Shown here: positions 54,071 through 62,704 of the stretch, piece after piece | Numbering within the stretch: the first letter of the stretch is position 1 | How the letters are laid out: each line of letters opens with the position of its first letter | DNA from: Mesobacillus campisalis | Lineage (GTDB): Bacteria > Bacillota > Bacilli > Bacillales > Cytobacillaceae | Direction: 5' to 3' | NCBI RefSeq assembly: GCF_000986785.1 | Contig: NZ_LAYY01000007.1 | Span: 1-64,000 of the forward strand | Length of the DNA stretch: 64,000 nucleotides | Position numbers and translations under genes: made by a program | The notes under the pieces: generated by a model | Databases searched by the model: none | What the model saw: the letters and a program-made list of their open reading frames with translations, nothing else | Told to the model about the DNA's origin: nothing

Positions 54071-54212
54071 AAAAGAAAAGCGAAAGCGGCTTGATAAGGG
54101 CGTCAAGCATAAGAAAAGCCGGCAAGAAGGTCGTTCCTTGACCTTCTTGCCGGGTTGGCTTATGACCCAGCCCCTAGCCGCTGCAGCTGGACAAAAGAAA
54201 AGCGAAAGCGGC
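54071..54212 (+). repeat. Structured intergenic repeat with terminal direct repeats
   Basis: A 20-base direct repeat beginning AAAAGAAAAGCGAAAGCGG bounds the element at 54071-54090 and 54193-54212. Inside, GGCAAGAAGGTC / GACCTTCTTGCC is a perfect 12-base stem with a seven-base loop. Outer arms ATAAG..GCC / GGCTTAT and AGCGGCT / AGCCGCT extend it to a long hairpin. A related module lies in the rRNA spacer (181-356). It lies just upstream of the HTH-TPR regulator, so it may be transcribed as its leader. Confidence 0.75.
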
Positions 54213-54232
54213 AGAAAGAGGCAGGTGGACAT

Positions 54233-55453
54233 ATGCACTTTGGCGCTTTGATCAAACATCATCGCATTCAAAAGAAAATGACACAAAAAGAGCTGGCAAG
54301 CGGGATATGTTCCATTCCACATTTAAGCAAGATTGAAAACAACTCCAAGGAAGTGAACGAGGAAACACTAAAGCTATTGCTGCAAAAACTAGGGGTCCAG
54401 CGTGATGAAATTGCTGGACAGGAAGAAAAGATCGGCCATTTGATTGCGCAATTGAACGAGAAAATGACCTATTATCTCAAAGATGAGGCTGAGCAATGCA
54501 TGGAGGAACTGAAGAAAATGAAAGAAATAGCTGTGTTTTCTTCCTTCCTTTATCAGTTTGAATTGGTTATATTCCGTTTCCTCATTTATACCGGCAATCT
54601 TTGTGAGGCAAAGGAACAGCAGGAGGTCCTGGAGAAGCAAACGAATAATTTTTCCCAACAGCAGCTGGCTTTTTTTCAATACTTGAAATCTATATACTTA
54701 TTAAAAAAGGGCTTCTTTAAAAAGGGGGATAGCATCCTTGAAAGCCTGGCGGCTGAAAGGAATAATGGTCTGGATTCTGGAGAGCTTTATTATCACTTGG
54801 CCATGGCAAAAACCTCCCTCGAGCAATCTGTCTATGCGATCCACTATGGAATTCTCGCCCTGCAAAGCTTTGCGGCCAATCATAATTTTATCAGGATTCT
54901 TCATGTACAAATGCTTCTTGGCATTAATTATACCCACGTTAAAAATTACAATGAAGCGATGAATTGCTTACAACATGCAGTCCGCAATGCGGGACTTCTC
55001 AATGATCAGCCAATAAAAGCACAAATCTATCATAACCTGGGATACCTCCAGGAAAAGATGGGAAACCCCGAGCTTGCACTTGCATCTTTGCATAAAAGTC
55101 TATCCCTGCAAGAAAAAGGCAGCGACCATTATCTGATCACCCTATACTCTATCGGGGAAATACACTATTCACAGCAAGATTACATACGTGCAAAAAACTG
55201 TTTTTTGGAAGTGGCTTCAATGGCCAAAGTGTTGGCTAAACGAAAATATCTAATCTTGGCCACCTATTATTTACTTGCCATTGAAACTCCCGAAAAGTCA
55301 TTGAGGTACCTGGAAACAAAGGTGATTCCAGTGGTGGAAGAATGCCAAAGCCATATGGACGATCTGAAGAAATTTTATAAATTGCTATCCAACCATTATA
55401 AAAAAATGGGGAAAGTGGAAAAAGCGGTTATCTATTTGGAAAAAATCAGTTAA
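54233..55453 (+). CDS. HTH-TPR transcriptional regulator (RRNPP/NprR-like)
   Basis: A 406-residue regulator. The N-terminal XRE helix-turn-helix is GALIKHHRIQKKMTQKELASGICSIPHLSKIENN. The remainder is helical with TPR-like repeats: NYNEAMNCLQHAVRNAG, AQIYHNLGYLQEKMGNPELAL and HYSQQDYIRAKNCFLEVA. This is the layout of PlcR, NprR and related peptide-sensing regulators. ATG 54233 has AGGTGG upstream. Fourteen bases after its stop begins a 46-residue exported pre-peptide, the classic partner arrangement. It is probably bound and controlled by the processed peptide after re-import; targets are unknown. Confidence 0.88.
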   Translation: MHFGALIKHHRIQKKMTQKELASGICSIPHLSKIENNSKEVNEETLKLLLQKLGVQRDEIAGQEEKIGHLIAQLNEKMTYYLKDEAEQCMEELKKMKEIAVFSSFLYQFELVIFRFLIYTGNLCEAKEQQEVLEKQTNNFSQQQLAFFQYLKSIYLLKKGFFKKGDSILESLAAERNNGLDSGELYYHLAMAKTSLEQSVYAIHYGILALQSFAANHNFIRILHVQMLLGINYTHVKNYNEAMNCLQHAVRNAGLLNDQPIKAQIYHNLGYLQEKMGNPELALASLHKSLSLQEKGSDHYLITLYSIGEIHYSQQDYIRAKNCFLEVASMAKVLAKRKYLILATYYLLAIETPEKSLRYLETKVIPVVEECQSHMDDLKKFYKLLSNHYKKMGKVEKAVIYLEKIS

Positions 55454-55467
55454 GGAGGTGAGGAGGA

Positions 55468-55608
55468 ATGAAAAAATTGCTCATGCTTGGATTATCTGCA
55501 GGGCTGCTGGCATTCGCCGTGGTCACCGGAAGTGACGCTGCAATCCTGCAGGCGGGCTCAGACCTTATAACAAATGGCGGAGGCCATCCAATCCTGCCGC
55601 CAGTATAA
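55468..55608 (+). CDS. Candidate signalling pre-peptide (Phr/NprX-like)
   Basis: A 46-residue protein. A basic start and hydrophobic core (MKKLLMLGLSAGLLAFAVV) form an export signal. The polar rest ends in a glycine-proline tail GGGHPILPPV. AAGGAGG and AGGAGG lie just before the ATG, and the gene follows the HTH-TPR stop by 14 bases. Exported pre-peptides in this position are cut to 5-10 residue signals, usually from the C-terminal half. The mature form is not known; the last 5-8 residues are candidates. No similar peptide is recalled from known systems. Confidence 0.75.
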   Translation: MKKLLMLGLSAGLLAFAVVTGSDAAILQAGSDLITNGGGHPILPPV

Positions 55609-55696
55609 AATGAAAATCATTCAGCGGGGCCGTATTTCCAGTTAATCCGAAGAAAAAAATTTACATACCCCCATAAACGGGAACTCTTCGTCGGAT

Positions 55697-55732
55697 GTTT
55701 TAGTAACTGGTCCTTTTGGACAAAACTAAAAC
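55697..55732 (+). promoter_or_regulatory. Hairpin upstream of a small acidic protein gene
   Basis: GTTTTAGT (55697-55704) pairs with ACTAAAAC (55725-55732), and an inner GTCC-TTTT-GGAC stem adds four pairs. It ends one base before CGAGGAGG, the ribosome site of the next gene. It could mask or protect that site. A second CCGAAGA / TCTTCG pair at 55649-55690 lies before it. Confidence 0.5.
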
Positions 55733-55745
55733 GAGGAGGTTCGGT

Positions 55746-55907
55746 ATGGAGATCCTGTACACCGATATTGACGTGCTGCTGGCAGAGACCGCTGAGTCAG
55801 ACGAGGACTGCTCCAGCTTTTTGCTGAGCCACTTTGAAATTGATGCCCTGCTTGAGCATACGAAATGCTGGCAAGAAGCCTGTTTATTAAAATCTGTTCC
55901 AAAATAG
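55746..55907 (+). CDS. Small acidic protein of unknown function
   Basis: A 53-residue protein with an acidic core: LYTDIDVLLAETAESDEDCSS, then FLLSHFEIDALLEHTKCW and a short basic end. The ATG has AGGAGG seven bases upstream, which supports translation. A hairpin precedes the ribosome site. I do not recognise it. It lies between the signalling peptide gene and the XPD-like helicase, so it may be a target of the HTH-TPR regulator; this is inference. Confidence 0.55.
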   Translation: MEILYTDIDVLLAETAESDEDCSSFLLSHFEIDALLEHTKCWQEACLLKSVPK

Positions 55908-56002
55908 GGACAGATTTTTTTGCACCCTGTTAGCGAACATATGTGCTATAATGATAACAAGATTATGGAAAAAAAGATAAACCAGGAGAAAAGGTGGTCC
56001 AC

Positions 56003-58288
56003 ATGGCCATGGAATATAAAATTTCGGTGAGGGTACTTGTCGAATACGCCCATCGTTCCGGAAGCATTGATACACAATTCATGGCTGGTACAAGCATGAC
56101 GGAAGGGACACTCGCGCATCAGGAAATTCAAAAGAACTACCACGACCAGGATGGCCGTGAGGTTTATTTGCATACAACCCTTCCAATAGGAGAACTCAAT
56201 CTTAAAGTGGAAGGAAGGGCTGATGGAGTTCTATTGCGTGATGGGCAAATTATCATTGACGAAATAAAATCTACATCAGGGAGCCTTGCGTTGATAGAGG
56301 AAACCACTTTCCCTGTCCATTGGGCCCAGGCAAAGATTTACGCCTACATGTATGCTAAAGAAAATAACTTGAAAGAAATGACGGTCCAGCTGACATACAT
56401 GCAGGTCCATACCAGGGAAATAAGAAGGTTTGCGAGGAGATTATCCTTTAAGGAACTGGAGGCAGCTGCCTTACATGCAGCGCACCTTTTTGCGCCATAT
56501 GCCGAATCAAGGCTTGGGCATATGGAGAAGCGGGATATTTCCATTCAGGCAGCCAGCTTTCCGTTTAAAGGATATCGAGCCGGGCAAAAAAAACTGGCTG
56601 GTGCTGTCTATAAAACCATCTTGGATAAAAACACGTTATTCGCAAGCGCACCCACAGGGATTGGAAAAACAATATCAACCCTTTTCCCAGCCATAAAGTC
56701 CATTGGAGAGGGACTTGCGGACAAGATTTTCTTTTTGACGGCTAAAACCATGACAAGACAGGCTGCTGAAAAAACTCTAGAGCGTTTGGAGGCACGTGGC
56801 CTGCATTTTCAATGTGTAACTCTTACCGCAAAAGATAAAATTTGTTTTAAGGATGAGACCATCTGTACTAAGGAGCATTGTGAATTTGCCAATGGGTATT
56901 ATGACCGGATTAATGGAGCCGTTCTTGACATACTTTCGTGCGAGGGAATAATGGACAGAGATACAATTGAACAGTATGCTGTCAAGCACCGCGTCTGCCC
57001 ATTTGAATTTTCCCTTGATTTAGCTTATGTTTCTGATGCTGTTATCTGCGACTATAATTATGTATTTGACCGACGGACAGGACTAAGGCGGTTTAAGGAT
57101 AACCATAGGAAGCGGACTGTCCTGCTTGTGGATGAGGCTCATAATTTAGTAGACAGGGGAAGGGAAATGTATTCTTCTCTTCTGAGCAAAGCCCCTTTCC
57201 TTGAAATCAGGCGCAGGTACAAAAATCAAAATGAAGATTTGTATGCACAGGCAAAAGCTTTCAATGAATTTTTCATCCAGCTGCGAAAGCAGTATGGGGT
57301 GAAAGGGCCATTCATACTTGAAGAGTTGCCGGAGGATCTCCATGCCATTGCAGAAAGTTTTGTCCGGGCTGCAGAGGAGGAACTTGCTCTTTCAAGAGAT
57401 AGCAGTGGGCTGCTCCTAGAAACTTATTTCTGTGTCCAGGATTGGCTTCAGCTAGGGAAACTTGCTGATCACCGATTTATTATCCATGGAGAGGCAAGCA
57501 AGGGGGACATATACTTAAAGCTATTTTGCCTCGATCCCTCAAGACTTTTGCAAAAGGCCGGAAAAGCTTACCTTGCGAAGATATTTTTTTCGGCAACATT
57601 GGAGCCTTTTGATTATTTTAAAGAGATGTTGGGAAGCGAGGAGGGAGACTACCTTCTTCGGCTTCCTTCCCCTTTTGCTGCCGAACAGAGCGATGTTTAC
57701 ATCCAGCCGCTGTCTACCAGGTTTCCAGACAGGGAGAAATCCGCCATTCCAATCGTCGGGACCATTGAATCCCTCGTGAAGAGCAGGCCGGGTAATTACC
57801 TTGTTTTCTTTCCATCGTATCAATACATGAATATGGTGGCCGAGGAATGGCGGACACAGGGAATGGAGGCTATTGTTCAGGTTAGCGGGATGGATGAAAA
57901 GGAGAGGGAAGCATATCTGGGTACGTTTTCTTCCCAAACAGATGCTCCAGTAGTTGGTTTCGCTGTCCTGGGCGGGATCTTTTCAGAGGGGGTTGATTTA
58001 AAAGGAGACATGCTCAAGGGTGTGGTCATCGTTGGAACAGGGCTACCGCAGCTAAGCTATGAACGGAATCTCATTAAACGCCATTATGACTCCATTGGCA
58101 AAAACGGGTACGATTATGCCTATGTGTTTCCCGGAATGTGCAAAGTCCTTCAGGCAGGCGGCAGACTGATCAGGGGGGAAAACGACAGTGGGACCATTGT
58201 GCTGATCGATGACCGTTTTCTTCAGGGAAAGTACCGCCGGATGCTCCCGCTGGAATGGAATGACTTTCATTTGCTGAAAAAATTGTAA
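56003..58288 (+). CDS. XPD/DinG-like DNA helicase with N-terminal nuclease-like domain
   Basis: A 761-residue superfamily 2 helicase. The N-terminal ~180 residues match a RecB/Cas4-type PD-(D/E)xK fold: VEGRADG supplies the Asp and IIIDEIKSTSG the E-x-K pair. Helicase motifs are Walker A SAPTGIGKT, DEAH box LLVDEAHNL, and C-terminal GRLIRGENDSG. Four Cys (ICFKD, TICTK, HCEFA, VCPFE) fit the XPD/DinG 4Fe-4S cluster. It probably unwinds damaged DNA 5'-to-3'. ATG 56003 has AAAGGTGG upstream. Confidence 0.9.
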   Translation: MAMEYKISVRVLVEYAHRSGSIDTQFMAGTSMTEGTLAHQEIQKNYHDQDGREVYLHTTLPIGELNLKVEGRADGVLLRDGQIIIDEIKSTSGSLALIEETTFPVHWAQAKIYAYMYAKENNLKEMTVQLTYMQVHTREIRRFARRLSFKELEAAALHAAHLFAPYAESRLGHMEKRDISIQAASFPFKGYRAGQKKLAGAVYKTILDKNTLFASAPTGIGKTISTLFPAIKSIGEGLADKIFFLTAKTMTRQAAEKTLERLEARGLHFQCVTLTAKDKICFKDETICTKEHCEFANGYYDRINGAVLDILSCEGIMDRDTIEQYAVKHRVCPFEFSLDLAYVSDAVICDYNYVFDRRTGLRRFKDNHRKRTVLLVDEAHNLVDRGREMYSSLLSKAPFLEIRRRYKNQNEDLYAQAKAFNEFFIQLRKQYGVKGPFILEELPEDLHAIAESFVRAAEEELALSRDSSGLLLETYFCVQDWLQLGKLADHRFIIHGEASKGDIYLKLFCLDPSRLLQKAGKAYLAKIFFSATLEPFDYFKEMLGSEEGDYLLRLPSPFAAEQSDVYIQPLSTRFPDREKSAIPIVGTIESLVKSRPGNYLVFFPSYQYMNMVAEEWRTQGMEAIVQVSGMDEKEREAYLGTFSSQTDAPVVGFAVLGGIFSEGVDLKGDMLKGVVIVGTGLPQLSYERNLIKRHYDSIGKNGYDYAYVFPGMCKVLQAGGRLIRGENDSGTIVLIDDRFLQGKYRRMLPLEWNDFHLLKKL

Positions 58289-58471
58289 CTTTTTTGCTGA
58301 AAGAGGTTTAAGGCGTATAGAATCGGGAAATAAAAACACGTCCCTTTCTTTTTAATGGGAGAACGGATGAGTTCAGAATCTTTTTCTACTATTCCTTTAA
58401 GGACGATCTCATTCCACCGTTGAATATGTCCAACAAGTATTTTGGGATCTTGCGAAAAAAGGAGTCAGCTG

Positions 58472-58618
58472 ATGGCGGAAGTTGAAGAAGTATTGTTATT
58501 CATTGAGGAATTGGGCCGTTTATTCAAAGATTACCGGAACTGCCATGACTTTGAAGTGAAACAGCAAATTGTTGAAGATATTCGCCTGTTGGGAGAAGCC
58601 ATCGACCCTGGCATTTAA
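58472..58618 (+). CDS. Small helical protein, paralogue of the protein at 51155
   Basis: A 48-residue acidic protein (FIEELGRLFKDYRNCHD then KQQIVEDIRLLGEAI) with an AAAGGAG site eight bases before the ATG. It matches the 45-residue protein at 51155-51292 over nearly its whole length, including the ELGRL, DY..C.D and EDI positions. The duplication supports a real family. It lies alone between the helicase and the minus-strand FtsH-like gene. The function is unknown. Confidence 0.65.
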   Translation: MAEVEEVLLFIEELGRLFKDYRNCHDFEVKQQIVEDIRLLGEAIDPGI

Positions 58619-58679
58619 CCCAATGTCCCGACAAGCGAGTGGTTATCGTCTATTATAACCAATGAACGTTAGACATATT

Positions 58680-58707
58680 AAAAGGACCGCCAAATGCGGT
58701 CCTTTTT
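58680..58707. terminator. Bidirectional terminator
   Basis: AAAAGGACCGC-CAAAT-GCGGTCCTTTT. It serves the 48-residue gene and the convergent FtsH-like gene. Confidence 0.9.
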
Positions 58708-58727
58708 GTGGTTGATGATTAATAATT

Positions 58728-60473
58728 TTAGGCTGTGACTGGTTCCTCCGGCAGAAGATGTACATTTCCGTTCACAATTTCATCCACTTCCGAACCTTCA
58801 AGCGTTTCTTTTTTCAGAAGCGCACCTACCAGGAGTTTAAACTCTGCTTCGTGCGTGGAGATAAGCATCTCAGATTTTTGAAGGGCCTCTCCAAAAAGTT
58901 CCTGCATTTTTGCTTCTTTATCCACCTTGCTGAAAGTAAGGCTGAAGCTGTCTTGCAGCAGCCCAGTATCTACCATTTGCTCAATGATTTGCTTCGCTTG
59001 CTGGACATCGCCGCTGACACCGATACTGTGTTCCCCGAGGAACATCCGCTCGGCGACACCGCCGGCCAGAATCATTGCAACCCGATCAAGCAGGTCGCTG
59101 GTAGTTGAAAGATGAAGCTCCTTAGGGATAGGTGCAACATATCCTAAGGCTTGTCCCCGGGGAACAATAGTAGCTTTCCTTACCGATCCTGGGGCTGTAA
59201 CAGCCGCGATCAATGCGTGGCCCGCCTCATGGATGGCCACCCGGCGCTTCGTTTCGATATCCTGCAGGGCCCGGGTTGTGCTTCCAAGAATGGTGCGGTC
59301 AAGGGCATAATCAAGGTCGCTTTTGGCAAGATAATCACGCCCTTGGCGAAGAGCAAGCCGGCTTGCTGTGGCAAACAGCGATGAAAGTTCAGCTCCGGAA
59401 AAGCCGGAGGTGCTTTCAGCAAGTTCATCAAGGGAAGCAAGGACTTCCTCGGAAAGATTTTTCCCTTTTGTATGAATATCAATGATTTCCCGGCGTCCTT
59501 TTGTATCCGGCAATGGAACCTGGAAGGTAAAATCAATTCGGCCAGGGCGGAGGAAAGCGTCATCCAGCATATCCTTCCGGTTGGTTGCTGCAATGAACAA
59601 GATACCGTCATTAGAATGGCCTCCGTCGAGCTGGACCAGCAGCTCTGTGAGGGTTTTCTCGCCTTCTTCACCGCCATGAGGTTTCCTTTTGCCTGCCAGG
59701 GCATCGACTTCATCAATGAAAATTACCGCAGGACCCTGTTGTTTGCGGGCACTCTGGAAAAGGCTGCGAACACGGGAAGCTCCAACGCCAATGAACATTT
59801 CATTAAAGGCGGAACCGCTTGCTGAAAAGAAATGGGCATTAAGCTCGCGGGCGATAGCCTGTGCCAGCAGGGTTTTCCCCGTTCCTGGAGGTCCATATAA
59901 CAAAATCCCTTTGGGAGGCTTGATTCCCATCCGGGCAGAGCGTTCAGGATCCTTAAGGATGGCAAGCGTCTGGGAAATTTCTTCTTTCATTTCATCCTGC
60001 AGGCCGCCGACATCTTCGAGAGTTATCGTTGGAAGCGGGGCAGGCTTTGATATATTGCTCTTCATTTTATTTCCTAGGCCGCCCTGGGTTTTCTTCTGTA
60101 CCACAATGGCAGATACCAACAATAATAGAAGGAGGCCGCCGATCACCCAAGGACCATATTTACTGTTATTGGAATAGACGTAATTTATATTATTTGTCGC
60201 CACCAGTTGATCGACCATCTGGCTGTTTGGCGGGACATTTGAAACGTAAGTGGCATCTTTTGTTTTCAATTCCAGGGTTCCATCCGCTTGCTCAGTCAGG
60301 ACCGCCGTTTCGGAACCAAGGTTTTCAGCTGTATTTACCATTGTCGTAAATGGAACGGTAATTTCATGGCTCGTCTTTTGGACAAACCAGGTGACACTGG
60401 CGGCCATGATGACAATAAAAGCTATAAAAAACGGGAGCAGTTTAGAGACCAGTTTGGAATTGTGTAAATTCAA
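58728..60473 (-). CDS. FtsH-like AAA metalloprotease
   Basis: A 581-residue membrane protease. Two transmembrane segments (~12-30 and ~108-126) flank a small external domain. The AAA domain has [27 protein letters not shown] and [18 protein letters not shown]. The zinc site is [10 protein letters not shown] with the third ligand in [12 protein letters not shown]. It is shorter than the usual FtsH (about 640 residues) and has SG before the Asp where FtsH often has AAND. It could be a second FtsH with special targets; the main gene is not in this window. The start is TTG, with AAGGAGA upstream. Confidence 0.9.
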   Translation of the reverse strand: MNLHNSKLVSKLLPFFIAFIVIMAASVTWFVQKTSHEITVPFTTMVNTAENLGSETAVLTEQADGTLELKTKDATYVSNVPPNSQMVDQLVATNNINYVYSNNSKYGPWVIGGLLLLLLVSAIVVQKKTQGGLGNKMKSNISKPAPLPTITLEDVGGLQDEMKEEISQTLAILKDPERSARMGIKPPKGILLYGPPGTGKTLLAQAIARELNAHFFSASGSAFNEMFIGVGASRVRSLFQSARKQQGPAVIFIDEVDALAGKRKPHGGEEGEKTLTELLVQLDGGHSNDGILFIAATNRKDMLDDAFLRPGRIDFTFQVPLPDTKGRREIIDIHTKGKNLSEEVLASLDELAESTSGFSGAELSSLFATASRLALRQGRDYLAKSDLDYALDRTILGSTTRALQDIETKRRVAIHEAGHALIAAVTAPGSVRKATIVPRGQALGYVAPIPKELHLSTTSDLLDRVAMILAGGVAERMFLGEHSIGVSGDVQQAKQIIEQMVDTGLLQDSFSLTFSKVDKEAKMQELFGEALQKSEMLISTHEAEFKLLVGALLKKETLEGSEVDEIVNGNVHLLPEEPVTA

Positions 60474-60607
60474 TATTGTTCCATCTCCTTCTCTGTATCT
60501 ATTTTATCATTATAAAGTACTTGGCTATGTTATAAATACAAAAGAGGATGGTAATTTTATGTAATTAATATCGGTCGGTTTATGATTGAAATGAGTGGGG
60601 GATATAT

Positions 60608-60700
60608 ATGGCTCTAGTGAAGAAGCCTTTTTACAGGCTAGAATCACGCAAGTTTTTTTGTGAAGAGATTGTGAACATTAAAACGGAACTTCCCAAATAA
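60608..60700 (+). CDS. Possible 30-residue basic peptide
   Basis: A short frame (MALVKKPFYRLESRKFF...IKTELPK) starts after GTGGGGGATATAT, a weak ribosome site. Its end lies inside the terminator stem at 60685-60709. It may be a genuine micro-gene or a chance frame; there is no second copy in the window. Confidence 0.25.
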   Translation: MALVKKPFYRLESRKFFCEEIVNIKTELPK

Positions 60701-60713
60701 GGAAGTTCCATTT
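60684..60713. terminator. Terminator of the YsnF-like gene
   Basis: GGAACTTCC / GGAAGTTCC with a seven-base loop and T- and A-rich flanks, five bases beyond the minus-strand stop codon. Confidence 0.8.
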
Positions 60714-60717
60714 TGAA

Positions 60718-61683
60718 TTAGCGCAGATGGTTACCATTGTAGTTTTGTTGTCTATTTTCCCTATCATTGCGATTTTCAGAAATTACGCGGTCATCGCCTT
60801 CGAGTCTTACTTCTTCTTTTTTGAGGTTTTCTGTCACTTTTTCCGTATCCTGTACCTCCCGTTTTCCAACTACGACTTCATCCGTTACTACTGACTTCTT
60901 GTTGACATCGACCCTTTCTTCCCGAAGAGGGATGTGGATGGTCTCATCTTCACCGATTGGGGATGTTGTTTCCATTCGGTCTCCATCTACTTTCCGTCGC
61001 TCCACGTAAACTTCCTCACGGGATACAGGAACATCGATTGTCTTTTGTTCTTCCACCACATCCTTGTGGACGGTGACTTCACCAGCTTGTACCTGCTGTT
61101 TATTGACATCCAGTTCTTCTTCATGAAGTTTCATGGACTGATTTTGAGAGTCCTTCCATTCTCGGCCGTTTTGTTGTGTAAGGCTGTCGTATTGTCCGCT
61201 TACCCCCATATTCCTGCTGGAGTCAGCCTCAAAATTATATCCTGCGCGGCTGGCATTCGGGGTTTGATTATTAAAGGTATCGGAATTGTTCAATGCCGAG
61301 CTGCTTACAGCTCCTGTATTGCCTGTGTCCATGTGTGAGCCGCTATTCTCGCTGAACAGAATGATTTTTCCATCCTCCACAAATGAAACATATTCACGTG
61401 CTTCATCCTTCGTCATACCAAGCTCCATAAATTTTTCGGCTGTACGTCCACCATTATTTTCTTCATATAGATTGGACAGGTTGTCAATAAGACCGTCATT
61501 TTCACTTTCGCTTTTGAATGTTAGGGCATTTGCGCCAGTCTTGTTTTCAATATCTGAATCCGTTCCCTGTGTTCTTCCGATTATTCCTAATTCTTGAACT
61601 CTGTAACCATCATTCTGCAATTCCTGGATTGCTTCCATTACTTCATCCTGTGAGTTATAAACTCCAATTATGTTTGATTTCAT
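60718..61683 (-). CDS. General stress protein, YsnF-like (GSP17M domain plus DUF2382)
   Basis: A 321-residue protein. The N-terminal ~105 residues match the general stress protein 17M domain (IIGVYNSQDEVMEAIQELQNDGY). A Ser/Asn/Gly-rich linker follows. The C-terminal DUF2382 region (~190-300) is built of charged strand repeats: LHEEELDVNKQQVQAGEV, VPVSREEVYVERRKVDGD and LREERVDVNKKSVVTDE. Relatives are induced by the sigma-B stress response. AGGAGG precedes the ATG. No sigma-B promoter was confirmed by eye. Confidence 0.88.
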   Translation of the reverse strand: MKSNIIGVYNSQDEVMEAIQELQNDGYRVQELGIIGRTQGTDSDIENKTGANALTFKSESENDGLIDNLSNLYEENNGGRTAEKFMELGMTKDEAREYVSFVEDGKIILFSENSGSHMDTGNTGAVSSSALNNSDTFNNQTPNASRAGYNFEADSSRNMGVSGQYDSLTQQNGREWKDSQNQSMKLHEEELDVNKQQVQAGEVTVHKDVVEEQKTIDVPVSREEVYVERRKVDGDRMETTSPIGEDETIHIPLREERVDVNKKSVVTDEVVVGKREVQDTEKVTENLKKEEVRLEGDDRVISENRNDRENRQQNYNGNHLR

Positions 61684-61871
61684 TTGTTTTGCAGCCTCCT
61701 TTAATGGTATAAGTTAGCTTTCTTTGGACTTATTCCCGAACAAATGGATGGAAAAACATTCGATTATTGGATATGCTTCCAGTTCCATCAATTTATTGGA
61801 TGTATATGGAAGCAATGGTGCGCATGCAGATGGATATACTAGTGATGAAAAGACAGAAAGGATGTGGAGAT

Positions 61872-62567
61872 ATGTCAATGGAATGGTTTGACAGGGTAAC
61901 AGGGGAGCTTCAGGATCACTTGGAATCCATATGTGAAGATTACGATCAGACTGGTCATATGTCGATAGACCGAAGTGCAAAACATCCCCGCATTGAGTTC
62001 TTTGTAGAAACAGAAGATGGAGAGAGGGCGTATTTCAGTTCCTTATTTTTTGATCCTTATAATGAAGAGTTTTATGTGGAAACGTTCGATGCCGAACTGG
62101 AGCAGCCTGCAAGAACGATACTCTCTGATATTGATGATATTGTCGATGCCGTCCATGACAACTTCCACGATTTTATTGTAAATGAAACCGAGTATTATAA
62201 TGAAGAGGCTGATGAAGGTGTTGAAGTCATTTTTGAAGCGGATCATGATGACGATGAGTATTATGTGGGGGAAGCAGTTGGAGAAACAGAAGCAGACCTT
62301 TTTGAAGAGATCGATGTGGAATGGGAAACACCTGAAGTCACTGCATTTATGAAAGAAGATGAAGTAGAAGTAAGCTATCAATTTGGGATTGTATCTGAAA
62401 CAGGCGACGGGGTTCTTCGTCGCGTAAACCGGATATGGACTGAGGATGAAGAACTCCTGAGGGATGAGTCCAACTTCATATTCACCAAAGAAGAAGCTAG
62501 CACCATTATCGCCATGATCGCAAGCCATATGGATTCACTGACAGGTTATGACGATTATATTGAATAG
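61872..62567 (+). CDS. Uncharacterised acidic protein
   Basis: A 231-residue, very acidic cytoplasmic protein without a recognised domain. It starts EWFDRVTGELQDHLESICEDYD, includes RIEFFVETEDGERAYFSSLFFD and several DDD/EE clusters (residues ~85-160), and ends with FTKEEASTIIAMIASHMDSL. The start may be ATG 61872 or 61878; GGAG at 61866-61869 fits the second better, AAAGGAT at 61857 the first. It is divergent from the YsnF-like gene. The strand pattern and acidity suggest a binding rather than enzymatic role. Confidence 0.65.
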   Translation: MSMEWFDRVTGELQDHLESICEDYDQTGHMSIDRSAKHPRIEFFVETEDGERAYFSSLFFDPYNEEFYVETFDAELEQPARTILSDIDDIVDAVHDNFHDFIVNETEYYNEEADEGVEVIFEADHDDDEYYVGEAVGETEADLFEEIDVEWETPEVTAFMKEDEVEVSYQFGIVSETGDGVLRRVNRIWTEDEELLRDESNFIFTKEEASTIIAMIASHMDSLTGYDDYIE

Positions 62568-62572
62568 ATTCT

Positions 62573-62598
62573 GAAGCGCCAGTCCTTGGCGCTTTTCC
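62573..62598 (+). terminator. Terminator of the acidic protein gene
   Basis: AAGCGCCA-GTCCT-TGGCGCTT followed by TTCC, seven bases after the stop. Confidence 0.75.
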
Positions 62599-62704
62599 TT
62601 TGTATCATTGTTTTCTTTTGGTCTTCGTTTTGGAAAATCAGAGAATAGTTTCTTGCTGTATAGCCAAACTTAAAACTAGAATTATCCATTAAGAGGTGTA
62701 ACTA

